A stretch of 11,830 nucleotides of DNA from JBMNTQ01 sp050945815 (GCA_050945815.1 JBMNTQ010000053.1:1-11830); one strand, 5' to 3'. Counted from the first letter of the stretch, positions 1-7,950 are shown. Notes: generated by a model not told the origin, from the letters alone. Made by a program: numbers and translations.

Positions 1-50
1 TTTTTGCACTATAGTTATATCTTCCCTACTATGCAGACCGGAATTTATGT

Positions 51-56
51 TATACT
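51..56 (+). promoter_or_regulatory. Extended -10 promoter of the AraC-family gene
   Basis: TATACT is preceded by TG plus one base, an extended -10 element. It lies 45 bases before the start codon, implying a leader of roughly 38 bases. No good -35 hexamer sits 16-18 bases upstream, which fits an extended -10 or an activator-dependent promoter. Prediction from sequence only. Confidence 0.5.
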
Positions 57-100
57 AATTAATAAATAATACTTTATCTATCACAAAACAGGAGACTATC

Positions 101-1003
101 ATGAATCTTGCAACCCCCTTTGTTGACTTCTTCCAAAACACCAACATATCGCGTTTTATGTTCAATTATTATCTGCGAGAATTCGAAGCAGGCTGGTCTA
201 TGGGTTCTCCCCACCGGCACGACGCCGTGGAAATCATCTGCTGCCTGGAAGGCAGCGCCAACTTCTGGCTGGAAAACAACGCCACCATCACCCTATCCAA
301 GCGCGACCTTATCATCATTCGCCAAGGGGTCCAACACAGGCTGTATATGGCAGGAAACTCCGGCAGCAAGTGCGTCAATGTCCAGCTTAGCGCAAACATC
401 CCGCCGCCAGAAGAAACGCCAGCCGCCGCCGACCCGGAATCCCGCTTGTTTCAAATCTTTGACGACAGCATCTATCAAGAAGGGCTTTACGTCAAAATCG
501 CCGACAACGAGGCCATCAGCAACGGTATGAAGCGTATCGCTCTGGAAATGAACCAGAAACAAGAGGGCTACGACGCGCTGGTCAAAGCCGAAATCATCTG
601 CCTTCTAATCCGCATCAACCGCCTAATCCACATCCGCAAGGAAAACACCAGCAACGATCAATACCGCTACGTCAACCAAGCCCTGGAGTATATGGCACAC
701 AACCTACACCACGACATCACCCCGCAGCAAATAGCCAATCAGGTTCATATCAGCACAGGCTACCTAATGCACCTATTCAAGCAATATCTGCAAAAAACCA
801 TTATGCAGGTCGTCACCGAACGCCGCATGGACCGGGGCAAATATCTGCTCGCCAATTCCTCCCTCAGCGTTTCAGACATCGCAATTGAATGCGGCTACGT
901 CAACATCCAGCATTTCAGCATGACGTTTAAAAAACAAATTGGTATTTCCCCCTCCGTATTTCGCAAAATGAGCCAGCATGTCAATAAGCTCAATGTTGAA
1001 TAA
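101..1003 (+). CDS. AraC-family transcriptional regulator with N-terminal cupin domain
   Basis: A 300-residue DNA-binding regulator, the usual length for cupin-type AraC proteins. The N-terminal third is an AraC-type cupin sensor: His38, His40 and Glu44 in a PHRHDAVEI stretch, and His79 in the second cupin motif, are the common metal or ligand pocket positions. The C-terminal 100 residues carry two helix-turn-helix units (about 206-228 and 255-279) with the family signature: SVSDIAIECGY, then HFSMTFKKQIGISPSVFRK. The ATG has an AGGAG six bases upstream. The inducer is unknown; proteins of this shape often sense sugars. The next genes on the same strand encode a transaldolase-like enzyme and lipoate ligase, which it may control (inference), possibly through the tandem repeat at 1053-1088. 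The reading frame stays open for 49 codons beyond the TAA stop. Confidence 0.94.
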   Translation: MNLATPFVDFFQNTNISRFMFNYYLREFEAGWSMGSPHRHDAVEIICCLEGSANFWLENNATITLSKRDLIIIRQGVQHRLYMAGNSGSKCVNVQLSANIPPPEETPAAADPESRLFQIFDDSIYQEGLYVKIADNEAISNGMKRIALEMNQKQEGYDALVKAEIICLLIRINRLIHIRKENTSNDQYRYVNQALEYMAHNLHHDITPQQIANQVHISTGYLMHLFKQYLQKTIMQVVTERRMDRGKYLLANSSLSVSDIAIECGYVNIQHFSMTFKKQIGISPSVFRKMSQHVNKLNVE

Positions 1004-1052
1004 TCCTGCTCAAGCCCCGCCTATCTACTCGTCTATCCACGCAAGTCCGGGT

Positions 1053-1088
1053 TTGAAATCTCAGCCAAATTTGAAATCTCAGCCAAAT
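1053..1088 (+). repeat. Perfect 18-bp tandem direct repeat, candidate AraC-type operator
   Basis: TTGAAATCTCAGCCAAAT occurs twice back to back without a mismatch (1053-1070 and 1071-1088). AraC-family proteins bind direct repeats spaced about two helical turns apart, so this may be an operator for the regulator encoded just upstream. A TATAAA hexamer at 1088-1093 abuts the second copy and could be a -10 box lacking a -35, as expected for an activated promoter. Alternatively it is a simple tandem duplication without function. Confidence 0.5.
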
Positions 1089-1135
1089 ATAAATTTTCCA
1101 TACAACTCATCATTCCCATGGTAGAACATCCGCCT

Positions 1136-1177
1136 CCGCCGCCTTATCATTAAGATATAGGAAGTGCGGCGGTTTTT
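1136..1177 (+). terminator. Hairpin plus T-run: araC terminator or leader attenuator of the aldolase gene
   Basis: CCGCCGC at 1136-1142 pairs perfectly with GCGGCGG at 1166-1172, followed directly by TTTTT. The 23-base loop contains a smaller CTTA/TAAG stem. It lies 133 bases after the AraC stop and about 50 bases before the transaldolase-like start. It could end the araC transcript, or act as an attenuator if the downstream promoter lies near 1088. The long loop makes it weaker than a classical terminator. Confidence 0.5.
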
Positions 1178-1225
1178 GCATTTTCTCGCCCGCACACGAT
1201 CTGAACAACAGGAGGACGAAGTCTT

Positions 1226-2278
1226 ATGCGCAACTATCTCGAATGGCTGGCCGAAGAAACGCCTACCAAGTGGTGGCACGATTCTGCAATTCCGCAAGAA
1301 ATCGACCAAGCCATCGCCTGGGGAGCATTGGGCGTTACCACGAATCCGGTGCTTACCTATAAAAGCTTTGAGGCCGCCCCCGAATTCTGGCAGCCCCAAA
1401 TCGATAAAATCCCGGCGGACCTGCCCCTGCCGGAGCGGGCAGAAGCCTTGCTAAAAATTGTCGCACAGTACGCAGCAGAAAAGTTTCTGCCGATATACGA
1501 TAAAACCCAAGGCCTCCATGGCTACGCCTTAGGCCAATTAAACCCGGGGCTCTGCTCCAGCTCGGAAAAAATGTTGGAACAAGCGTTGCGCTATGTATCC
1601 TGGGGCGAAAACATTGCAGTCAAGCTGCCCACTGTAAAGGCCGCTCTGCCGGTCATCGAGGAATTGGCTGCCCGGGGTATCGCAGTATGCACAACGCTGA
1701 ACTTCTCCGTATCCCAGGCGCTATCGGCTGCCATGGCCTACGAACGCGGAATCACGCGCGCCCAAGCCGCAGGCATTACAATCAAGCCCTGCTTTGTCGT
1801 CCAACAGGGCGGCCGCCTAGACGATTATCTCATGGAAGTAGCCCAAGACAACGGCATTGACGTCAGCCTGGAAGATCTTCACGAAGCCGGCAACGCGGTC
1901 TGTAAAAAATCCTACACTCTCTACCGCCAGCGTGGCTATCGTGCCACCATCATGCCAGCCGGCCTGCGCGGCGTACACCACTTGGCGGCCCTAGCCGGGG
2001 GCGACATGGTCTTTTCCCTGCAAAGCCGCATACAAAAGATGGTGCTGGCAGCAGATTTACCCCAGAAACAGCGTATCAACGAAACCATCGACCAACAAAC
2101 CCTCTGCTCTCTTTCGCGCATACCGGAATTCGTACGCGCCTACGCCACCGACGGCGTGCAGCCGGAGGAGTTTATTAGCTTTGGTGTCACACAAAAAACC
2201 CTATCCCAGTTCCTCTGGACAGGCTGGGCACCCCTGGAAACCTATGGAACCGCCCTCAAGTCCGACCGCTGGTTCTAA
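1226..2278 (+). CDS. Transaldolase-family protein (transaldolase / fructose-6-phosphate aldolase-like)
   Basis: A class I aldolase of the transaldolase superfamily, 350 residues, predicted cytoplasmic TIM barrel. Visible landmarks: Asp19 on the first strand, the GVTTNP motif (36-41), and Schiff-base lysine Lys133 in NIAVKLPTVKAALP, followed by GIAVCTTLNFSVSQAL, the usual strand after the lysine. At the position of the E. coli TalB catalytic Glu (TEVDA) this protein has Gln104 (GQLNP), like fructose-6-phosphate aldolase (AQVMA). Family members convert sugar phosphates by transferring or cleaving a dihydroxyacetone unit; the true substrate cannot be read here. The start is fixed by GGAGG ten bases upstream of the ATG. 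It probably heads an operon with the lipoate ligase gene 21 bases downstream, and may be controlled by the upstream AraC-type regulator (inference). Confidence 0.88.
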   Translation: MRNYLEWLAEETPTKWWHDSAIPQEIDQAIAWGALGVTTNPVLTYKSFEAAPEFWQPQIDKIPADLPLPERAEALLKIVAQYAAEKFLPIYDKTQGLHGYALGQLNPGLCSSSEKMLEQALRYVSWGENIAVKLPTVKAALPVIEELAARGIAVCTTLNFSVSQALSAAMAYERGITRAQAAGITIKPCFVVQQGGRLDDYLMEVAQDNGIDVSLEDLHEAGNAVCKKSYTLYRQRGYRATIMPAGLRGVHHLAALAGGDMVFSLQSRIQKMVLAADLPQKQRINETIDQQTLCSLSRIPEFVRAYATDGVQPEEFISFGVTQKTLSQFLWTGWAPLETYGTALKSDRWF

Positions 2279-2299
2279 AAACCCTTTCGGAGACGATCT

Positions 2300-3286
2300 A
2301 TGTTATACATTCAAAACGACCAAACCGACCCATACTTCAATCTGGCGCTGGAAGAATATGTATTCCATCAAATGAGTCGCGCCCAAAAATATCTCTGGCT
2401 CTGGCGCAACGACCATACCATCGTTGTCGGCAAACACCAAAACACCCAGGATGAAATCCGACAGGATTATGTTGAAGAGAGCGGCATCCGGGTGGTTCGC
2501 CGTTTAACCGGCGGCGGCGCCGTCTACCACGACCTCGGCAACATCAACTTTACCTTCATCGACGACTGGGATCCGGAAAAGCCCTTCGATTTCAGCTTTT
2601 TCATCCGCCAAATCATTGCGGTGCTGAAACGCTTCGGCGTCCATGCCCAGCAGAGTTCACGCAACGACATCTGCGTCGATGGCAAAAAATTTTCCGGCAA
2701 CGCCCAGTTAATCGCCAATGGCCGAATTCTCCACCACGGCACGCTGCTGTTTCGCTCAAACCTGTCTGTTATCAGCCAGGCCCTAACCCCCAACAAGCAG
2801 AAAACCGTACCATCAGGCACGGCATCTGTACAAAGCGCTGTGACCAATCTCTCCAACTACCTGCCAGATAGCACAGACACTGCGGCTTTTCTAGCCATGC
2901 TAAAACAGGGGCTCAGGCAGGGGGAAGGCTGGGAGGAATATAGCCTATCTCCCAAAGACATCCACTGTGTACGCGAGCTGCGTCGCACAAAATACAGCAC
3001 AGAGCGCTGGAATTATGGCCACTCTCCCCAATACAACCGCAAAAACACAGTAAAAATCAGCGGCGGCATGGTATCGGCCTATCTGCAAATACACCAGGAT
3101 ATCCTCAAAAGTGTCCGCTTCTTCGGCGATTTTTTCGGCAGCGGCGAATTATCCGATTTGGAGCAAAAGCTGCTGAATATCCCCTTACAGCGCAACACCA
3201 TCCTGTCCGCTCTGGCAGATACAGACGTAGGCCACTATATCCACAGCTGGACTGCAGAAGGTCTGGCAGACTGTCTGCTATCCTAA
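2300..3286 (+). CDS. lplA: Lipoate-protein ligase A
   Basis: Activates free lipoate with ATP to lipoyl-AMP and transfers it to a lysine of lipoyl domains (GcvH or 2-oxoacid dehydrogenase E2), in the cytoplasm. At 328 residues it is close to the two-domain LplA length. The catalytic domain shows RRLTGGGAVYHD (67-78), the lipoate and ATP-binding loop; DGKKFSGNAQ (127-136), with the lysine that contacts lipoyl-AMP; HHGTLLF (145-151); and SVQSAVTNL (176-184). The C-terminal accessory domain is present (ERWNYG, then KISGGMVSAYLQI), so the protein should carry out both steps alone. The start has GGAG eight bases upstream. It follows the transaldolase-like gene by 21 bases and is likely co-transcribed, ending at the terminator at 3336-3382. 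No lipoyl-domain substrate gene is nearby, so its partner is encoded elsewhere. Confidence 0.93.
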   Translation: MLYIQNDQTDPYFNLALEEYVFHQMSRAQKYLWLWRNDHTIVVGKHQNTQDEIRQDYVEESGIRVVRRLTGGGAVYHDLGNINFTFIDDWDPEKPFDFSFFIRQIIAVLKRFGVHAQQSSRNDICVDGKKFSGNAQLIANGRILHHGTLLFRSNLSVISQALTPNKQKTVPSGTASVQSAVTNLSNYLPDSTDTAAFLAMLKQGLRQGEGWEEYSLSPKDIHCVRELRRTKYSTERWNYGHSPQYNRKNTVKISGGMVSAYLQIHQDILKSVRFFGDFFGSGELSDLEQKLLNIPLQRNTILSALADTDVGHYIHSWTAEGLADCLLS

Positions 3287-3335
3287 ACCAACGCCGCATA
3301 AAAACAGGTCCTCCTTCCTTCAGGGGAGAACACAT

Positions 3336-3382
3336 AAAAACGGATCACAGGCACAGATATTTTGTGCCTGTGATCCGTTTTT
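3336..3382 (+). terminator. Strong intrinsic terminator after lplA, probably bidirectional
   Basis: A perfect 19-bp inverted repeat, AAAAACGGATCACAGGCAC and its complement, surrounds the nine-base loop AGATATTTT. The stem ends in five Ts on the plus strand and, by symmetry, five Ts on the minus strand. It lies 50 bases after the lplA stop. The following bases, 3383-3497, are C-rich with few Gs, show only weak short inverted repeats, and hold no convincing gene. Confidence 0.92.
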
Positions 3383-3497
3383 AGCGAATCGTTGATTCAA
3401 CCCCTCCCCGCCTCCCATCACCACGCTCCAAAGCAACCTACCACAGCCACCAACCTATGTGTCTTGCAAGTAAATCTGCTGCAAGCTCCCCCTTGCT

Positions 3498-3537
3498 CAA
3501 ATAAAAAAAGAAGAAGCTCCTTCTTCTTTTTTATTTG
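3498..3537 (-). terminator. Intrinsic terminator of the carB-kinase unit
   Basis: GAAGAAG (3510-3516) pairs with CTTCTTC (3520-3526) across a three-base loop. The flanking A-run and T-run extend the pairing with one unmatched base, to CAAAT/ATTTG. It lies 27 bases past the stop of the minus-strand kinase gene, and the T-rich arm follows the stem in that direction. The same fold could also stop plus-strand transcription. Confidence 0.8.
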
Positions 3538-3563
3538 CCCATCTTCCAAGCTTTATCCGGCAA

Positions 3564-4493
3564 TCATTCCCTGCCCATCATATCCAGAACCTCCTGCTCA
3601 CTAGGCGGCGAAGCGGACGCTCCCGCATATTGCGTACTCAGCGCCCCCGCCGCCGCAGCAAAGCAGCAAGCCTTTTTCGTATCATATCCCCTAAGCTTTC
3701 CGTGGATAAAAGCAGCACAAAACGTATCGCCAGCCCCGGTGGTATCAATCGGACACACTGAATAAGCCGGGATGACCTCATCATACCCATCCGCCCCCAG
3801 GTAAACACCATCACCCCCCAGCTTGATCAGCAGATTGCCGCAACCGTGTTCTCGCAGCACGCGCACCTGTTCCAAAAGCTGTCTCTCGCCGGTGATGGCC
3901 TCCGCCTCCGCTGCGCTGGGCATATAATAATCAAGGTAGGGAAAATACTGCAAAACACCGCCTATTCTCTGCCCGAGCTTATCCGACGACATATCCGCAA
4001 ACGTAAGCATACCCCTATCTTTAGCCAAGCGCAGCAAGTCCAGCAAACCGCCGTCTCGCTCCAGCGCCTGCAAGCCGAAAATAGAGCCGACAGACAAGGC
4101 TCTGGCCTCGGGCAGCTTGTCAAAGTGAATGTCATTCCGGTCAAAATCGTAGTTTCCGCCCTTAACATTCAGAATATTCCTGCGTCCATCCGGCCCCACC
4201 AAAGCGATAGCCGTCGTAGTTGTAGACTGCATACTGCGGCACACCATCGAAACATCCACCCCCGCAGCCTCGACCCGCTCCATCAAAATATCCCCCGTCG
4301 AATCCTTCCCAATGCGGGCAATAAGTGCTGATCGGCTGCCTAGCGCCCGAAGCACCACCGCCTGGTTAAGAGCGTCGCCGCCGCCGCTTATGCCGATTTG
4401 CTCCACCCGCATAGTTTCCCGCTGAAACACCTGATCCGTTACAGGCCGCGCATAAATATCCAGCGCCGCGATGCCCACACATAGAACATCCAC
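3564..4493 (-). CDS. PfkB-family carbohydrate (ribokinase-like) kinase
   Basis: A 309-residue member of the PfkB/ribokinase family, which uses ATP to phosphorylate a sugar or nucleoside hydroxyl in the cytoplasm. Seen: N-terminal GIAALDIYARPV, the substrate-side motif GGDALNQAVVLRALG (about 38-52), IARIGKDSTGDIL, and the second PfkB signature DTTGAGDTFCAAF (250-262), in which Asp256 is the catalytic base and GAGD forms the anion hole. The start is GTG, with AAGGAG eight bases upstream; no in-frame ATG fits better. Substrate specificity cannot be assigned: ribokinase, fructokinase, nucleoside kinase and pseudouridine kinase all share these motifs. It begins 45 bases after carB with no terminator between, so it is probably translated from the carB message. 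Whether that link is functional is unknown. Confidence 0.9.
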   Translation of the reverse strand: MDVLCVGIAALDIYARPVTDQVFQRETMRVEQIGISGGGDALNQAVVLRALGSRSALIARIGKDSTGDILMERVEAAGVDVSMVCRSMQSTTTTAIALVGPDGRRNILNVKGGNYDFDRNDIHFDKLPEARALSVGSIFGLQALERDGGLLDLLRLAKDRGMLTFADMSSDKLGQRIGGVLQYFPYLDYYMPSAAEAEAITGERQLLEQVRVLREHGCGNLLIKLGGDGVYLGADGYDEVIPAYSVCPIDTTGAGDTFCAAFIHGKLRGYDTKKACCFAAAAGALSTQYAGASASPPSEQEVLDMMGRE

Positions 4494-4538
4494 TCTCCTA
4501 TCTCCTTCCTAACACCGATTTTCGCCAACTACTCGCAA

Positions 4539-7500
4539 TTAGCGTATCTCTTTGTGAAACATCTGCAAAGATTTCACGTCCAATTTACCCTTCGTCTTCA
4601 CCTCGCCAATACCCTCGATGCTGGCCTTTGCCGCCGCCATCGTGGTCATATAGGCAATCCGTCCCTTAATCGCCGCCTTACGAATATAGCTGTCGTCATG
4701 GGCGCTGGCCTTGCTCGAAGGCGTATTCACAATAATATCAATCTGCCCATTGGCCAAAAGGTCCGTCACATTCGGACGCCCCTCATACAATTTTTTCACA
4801 AGCTGTACGGGAATCTTGGCCCCATGAATCAAATCATAACAGCCTCGGGTGGCAATAATGGAAAACCCGCAATCATGGAATTTTTGCGCCACCTCCAAAA
4901 GCTCCGGCTTGTCCTTGTCGTTCACGCTCAAAAAGACCGTACCGGAAAGCGGCAGCTTCACCTGTGTCGCCTCCTGGGCCTTGTAAAACGCTTCCCCAAA
5001 GGAGGATGCAATGCCTAAAACCTCGCCGGTAGAACGCATCTCCGGCCCCAACACCGGATCAACCTCCTGAAACATATTAAAGGGAAACACCGCTTCCTTC
5101 ACGCCATAATGAGGAATCGTCCGATTTTCCAGCGCCGCAACCGGCGATTCTCTCCCGGTAAATTCCCTCGTCATAATATCGGTAGCCAACTGCACCATCT
5201 GAATATCGCAAACCTTGGACACCAGCGGCACCGTCCGCGAAGCCCGCGGATTAGCCTCCAGCACATAAACCGTATCCTCCTCGATGGCATACTGCATATT
5301 CATCAGCCCCGATACGCCCATCTCCACTGCGATGCGCCGCGTATAGTCCTCAATGGTTTCAATCTGCTCGGCGCTGAGGTTTAAGGCAGGCAAAATACAA
5401 GCCGAGTCCCCGCTATGCACCCCTGCCAATTCGATATGCTCCATCACCGAAGGCACAAAGCAGTCCACACCATCCGATACCGCGTCCGCCTCACATTCCG
5501 TCGCATGCTGCAAAAAGCGGTCGATGAGAATAGGACGATCCGGCGTTACGCCCACTGCCGCCGCCATATAAATCCTGAGCATCTCCTCGTCATGCACGAT
5601 TTCCATGCCCCGGCCGCCCAATACATAGGAAGGCCTTACCATCACAGGATAGCCAATTTCGTCGGCAACACACAGCGCCTCCTCCACCGTCACCGCCATA
5701 CCGGAGCGGGGCATAGGAATCCCCAGTTTATCCATCATACCGCGAAAATGATCCCGATCCTCCGCCAAATCAATGGTCTGCGGGGAGGTTCCCAAAATGC
5801 GCGCTCCATTTTTTTCGAGCTGCGCCGCAAGGTTTAAGGGCGTCTGCCCGCCAAACTGAGCAATGATCCCCAGCGGCTGCTCCTTCTCATAAATGTCCAT
5901 CACCGTCTCCGCGCTCAAGGGTTCAAAATACAGCTTATCCGAAATATCATAGTCGGTCGAAACAGTCTCCGGGTTACAATTCACCATAATCGTCTCAAAG
6001 CCCAGCTTCTTCAAAGCCAAAGACGCATGCACACAGCAATAGTCAAATTCGATGCCTTGGCCGATGCGGTTGGGGCCGCCGCCCAGTATCATGATCTTGC
6101 GCCGGGCCGATAGTGGGTTGTCGTCTTGTCCATGGAAAGTCGAATAGTAGTAACAGGCATTTTGCGTCCCGCTGACGTGTATCGATTCCCAAACCGGGCA
6201 AATCCCCAGCTGCATACGCTGGCGGCGCAGCTCATCCTCGCTTATGCCCAGCAAACGGCTGATATACTCGTCGCCAAACCCGTTGCCCTTGGCAGCGCGC
6301 AGCATCTCCTTCGGCAGCATCTGTCCATGATACTGCTCAATACGCAGCTCCTCCTCCACCAGCTCCTGCATCTGCCGAATAAAATACTCCTTGATGCCGG
6401 TCAGGCGGTGCAACTCCTCCACAGAAGCGCCCTTTTTCAGCGCCTCATACATAACAAACTGCCGTTCGCTGGACGGATACACCAGCATCGATAAAAGCTC
6501 CTCAAGGCTCTTCCCCTCAAAGACCGCCACATGCCCCAGGCCGCTCCTGCCGTTCTCCAGGCTGCGAATCGCTTTTTGAAATGCCTCTTTATAAGTCTTG
6601 CCGATGCTCATCACTTCGCCCACAGCCCGCATCTGAGTCCCCAGCCTATCCTGAGCGCCCTTGAATTTCTCAAAGGCCCAACGGGCAAACTTGACGACAA
6701 CATAATCCCCGCCAGGCACATAACGATCCAAAGTACCGTATTTTCCGCAAGGAATCTCGTCCAGCGTCAGTCCCGCCGCCAAAAGCGCAGATATCAGGGC
6801 AATCGGGAAGCCCGTAGCCTTAGACGCCAACGCCGAAGAACGGGAGGTACGCGGATTAATCTCAATCACCACAATACGATCCGAAATCGGATCATGGGCA
6901 AATTGAACATTGGTCCCGCCAATCACTTCAATAGATTCCACAATCTTGTATGCCTGTTCCTGCAAACGCTTTTGCAAAGCTTCGGATATGGTCAGCATAG
7001 GCGCGCTGCAAAAGCTGTCGCCAGTATGCACACCCAGCGGATCGATATTTTCAATGAAGCAGACGGTAATCATGTTGTTGTTCGCATCACGAACCACCTC
7101 CAGCTCCAACTCTTCCCAGCCCATAATACATTCTTCTACTAAAACCTGCCCAACCAAGCTAGCGGATAGCCCCCGAGCCACAATCGTACGCAACTCCTCC
7201 ACATTGTAAACCATACCGCCGCCGGCGCCGCCCATGGTATAGGCCGGACGCAGCACCACCGGATAGCCCAGCCGTCCTGCAATCTGCTCTGCCTGTTCCA
7301 CAGTATAGGCCACCTCACTCTTGGCCATCTCAATCCCCAGCTCATCCATGGCCTTCTTAAATGCCACCCGGTCCTCCCCGCGTTCAATAGCGTCCACCTG
7401 TACGCCAATCACCTTCACCCCATATTGATCCAAAATGCCGGCCTGGTTCAGCTCCGAGCATAAATTCAAGCCCGACTGGCCGCCCAGGTTGGGCAGCAAA

Positions 7501-7754
7501 GCGTCCGGCCGCTCCTTTTGGATAATTTGTTCCAGCCGCTGCACATTCAAAGGCTCAATATACGTCGCGTCGGCAATTTCCGGGTCGGTCATAATTGTCG
7601 CCGGGTTTGAGTTAACCAGCACAATCTCATACCCTAGCGAACGCAGCGCCTTGCATGCCTGCGTCCCGGAATAATCAAATTCACATGCCTGACCAATAAT
7701 AATCGGTCCCGAACCTATAATCAGTATTTTCTGAATATCCCCACGTTTTCCCAT
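4539..7754 (-). CDS. carB: Carbamoyl-phosphate synthase large subunit
   Basis: Makes carbamoyl phosphate from ammonia (delivered by the CarA glutaminase), bicarbonate and two ATP, feeding pyrimidine and arginine synthesis. The 1071 residues equal the usual full length. The first half has GSGPIIIGQACEFDYSG (14-30), NSNPATIMTDP (48-58) and an ATP-grasp domain with the glycine loop TMGGAGGGM. The second half repeats the pattern with GGGPNRIGQGIEFDY, NCNPETVSTDYD and a second ATP-grasp glycine loop (LGGRGME). The C-terminal methylglyoxal-synthase-like domain (SVNDKDK to the end) is the allosteric region. No frameshift or lost motif is visible. The ATG has GGGGAGG ten bases upstream. carA does not precede it, as it often does; a lipoprotein gene with its own terminator does. 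A kinase gene follows 45 bases downstream. Confidence 0.98.
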   Translation of the reverse strand: MGKRGDIQKILIIGSGPIIIGQACEFDYSGTQACKALRSLGYEIVLVNSNPATIMTDPEIADATYIEPLNVQRLEQIIQKERPDALLPNLGGQSGLNLCSELNQAGILDQYGVKVIGVQVDAIERGEDRVAFKKAMDELGIEMAKSEVAYTVEQAEQIAGRLGYPVVLRPAYTMGGAGGGMVYNVEELRTIVARGLSASLVGQVLVEECIMGWEELELEVVRDANNNMITVCFIENIDPLGVHTGDSFCSAPMLTISEALQKRLQEQAYKIVESIEVIGGTNVQFAHDPISDRIVVIEINPRTSRSSALASKATGFPIALISALLAAGLTLDEIPCGKYGTLDRYVPGGDYVVVKFARWAFEKFKGAQDRLGTQMRAVGEVMSIGKTYKEAFQKAIRSLENGRSGLGHVAVFEGKSLEELLSMLVYPSSERQFVMYEALKKGASVEELHRLTGIKEYFIRQMQELVEEELRIEQYHGQMLPKEMLRAAKGNGFGDEYISRLLGISEDELRRQRMQLGICPVWESIHVSGTQNACYYYSTFHGQDDNPLSARRKIMILGGGPNRIGQGIEFDYCCVHASLALKKLGFETIMVNCNPETVSTDYDISDKLYFEPLSAETVMDIYEKEQPLGIIAQFGGQTPLNLAAQLEKNGARILGTSPQTIDLAEDRDHFRGMMDKLGIPMPRSGMAVTVEEALCVADEIGYPVMVRPSYVLGGRGMEIVHDEEMLRIYMAAAVGVTPDRPILIDRFLQHATECEADAVSDGVDCFVPSVMEHIELAGVHSGDSACILPALNLSAEQIETIEDYTRRIAVEMGVSGLMNMQYAIEEDTVYVLEANPRASRTVPLVSKVCDIQMVQLATDIMTREFTGRESPVAALENRTIPHYGVKEAVFPFNMFQEVDPVLGPEMRSTGEVLGIASSFGEAFYKAQEATQVKLPLSGTVFLSVNDKDKPELLEVAQKFHDCGFSIIATRGCYDLIHGAKIPVQLVKKLYEGRPNVTDLLANGQIDIIVNTPSSKASAHDDSYIRKAAIKGRIAYMTTMAAAKASIEGIGEVKTKGKLDVKSLQMFHKEIR

Positions 7755-7878
7755 TCTTGCTTATCCTCCCCGTCCCCACAAAATCAAGCTGCATAGCAAA
7801 TCCACTCCAGCCGCCCAAGCTGTCTCTGCGGCTTGACTGGCCAGACACATCCAACAGGTCTATATCTAGAATATTATA
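7755..7878 (-). promoter_or_regulatory. carB promoter and 5' leader
   Basis: On the minus strand a TATAAT box occupies 7878-7873, preceded by a run of seven Ts and GA; no clear -35 is seen at 16-18 bases. This gives a leader of about 110 bases before the carB ATG. The leader holds one modest hairpin (AGCCGC at 7809-7814 pairing with GCGGCT at 7828-7833) without a T-run. I do not recognise a PyrR-type anti-antiterminator or an arginine box, so how carB is regulated is not evident. Confidence 0.5.
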
Positions 7879-7950
7879 TCAAAAAAAGCATCAGATAGAT
7901 ACTCAAAATATAGGTTTCAAAAAGCGCTGACCAAAGCGCATAGGCCCTAT

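Noticed and set aside
3392..3604. A 70-codon plus-strand frame after lplA.
   Set aside because: It runs through one terminator and into the antisense of the kinase gene, has a C-rich low-complexity composition, and lacks a ribosome binding site.
6531..7142. Long plus-strand frames opposite carB.
   Set aside because: carB is full length with all its motifs, and the opposite-strand frames have no start signal or recognisable protein character.
7809..7833. A hairpin in the carB leader as a possible pyrimidine attenuator.
   Set aside because: The stem is only 6 bp with a 13-base loop and no following T-run. No PyrR-binding motif was recognised, so no riboswitch or attenuator is claimed.
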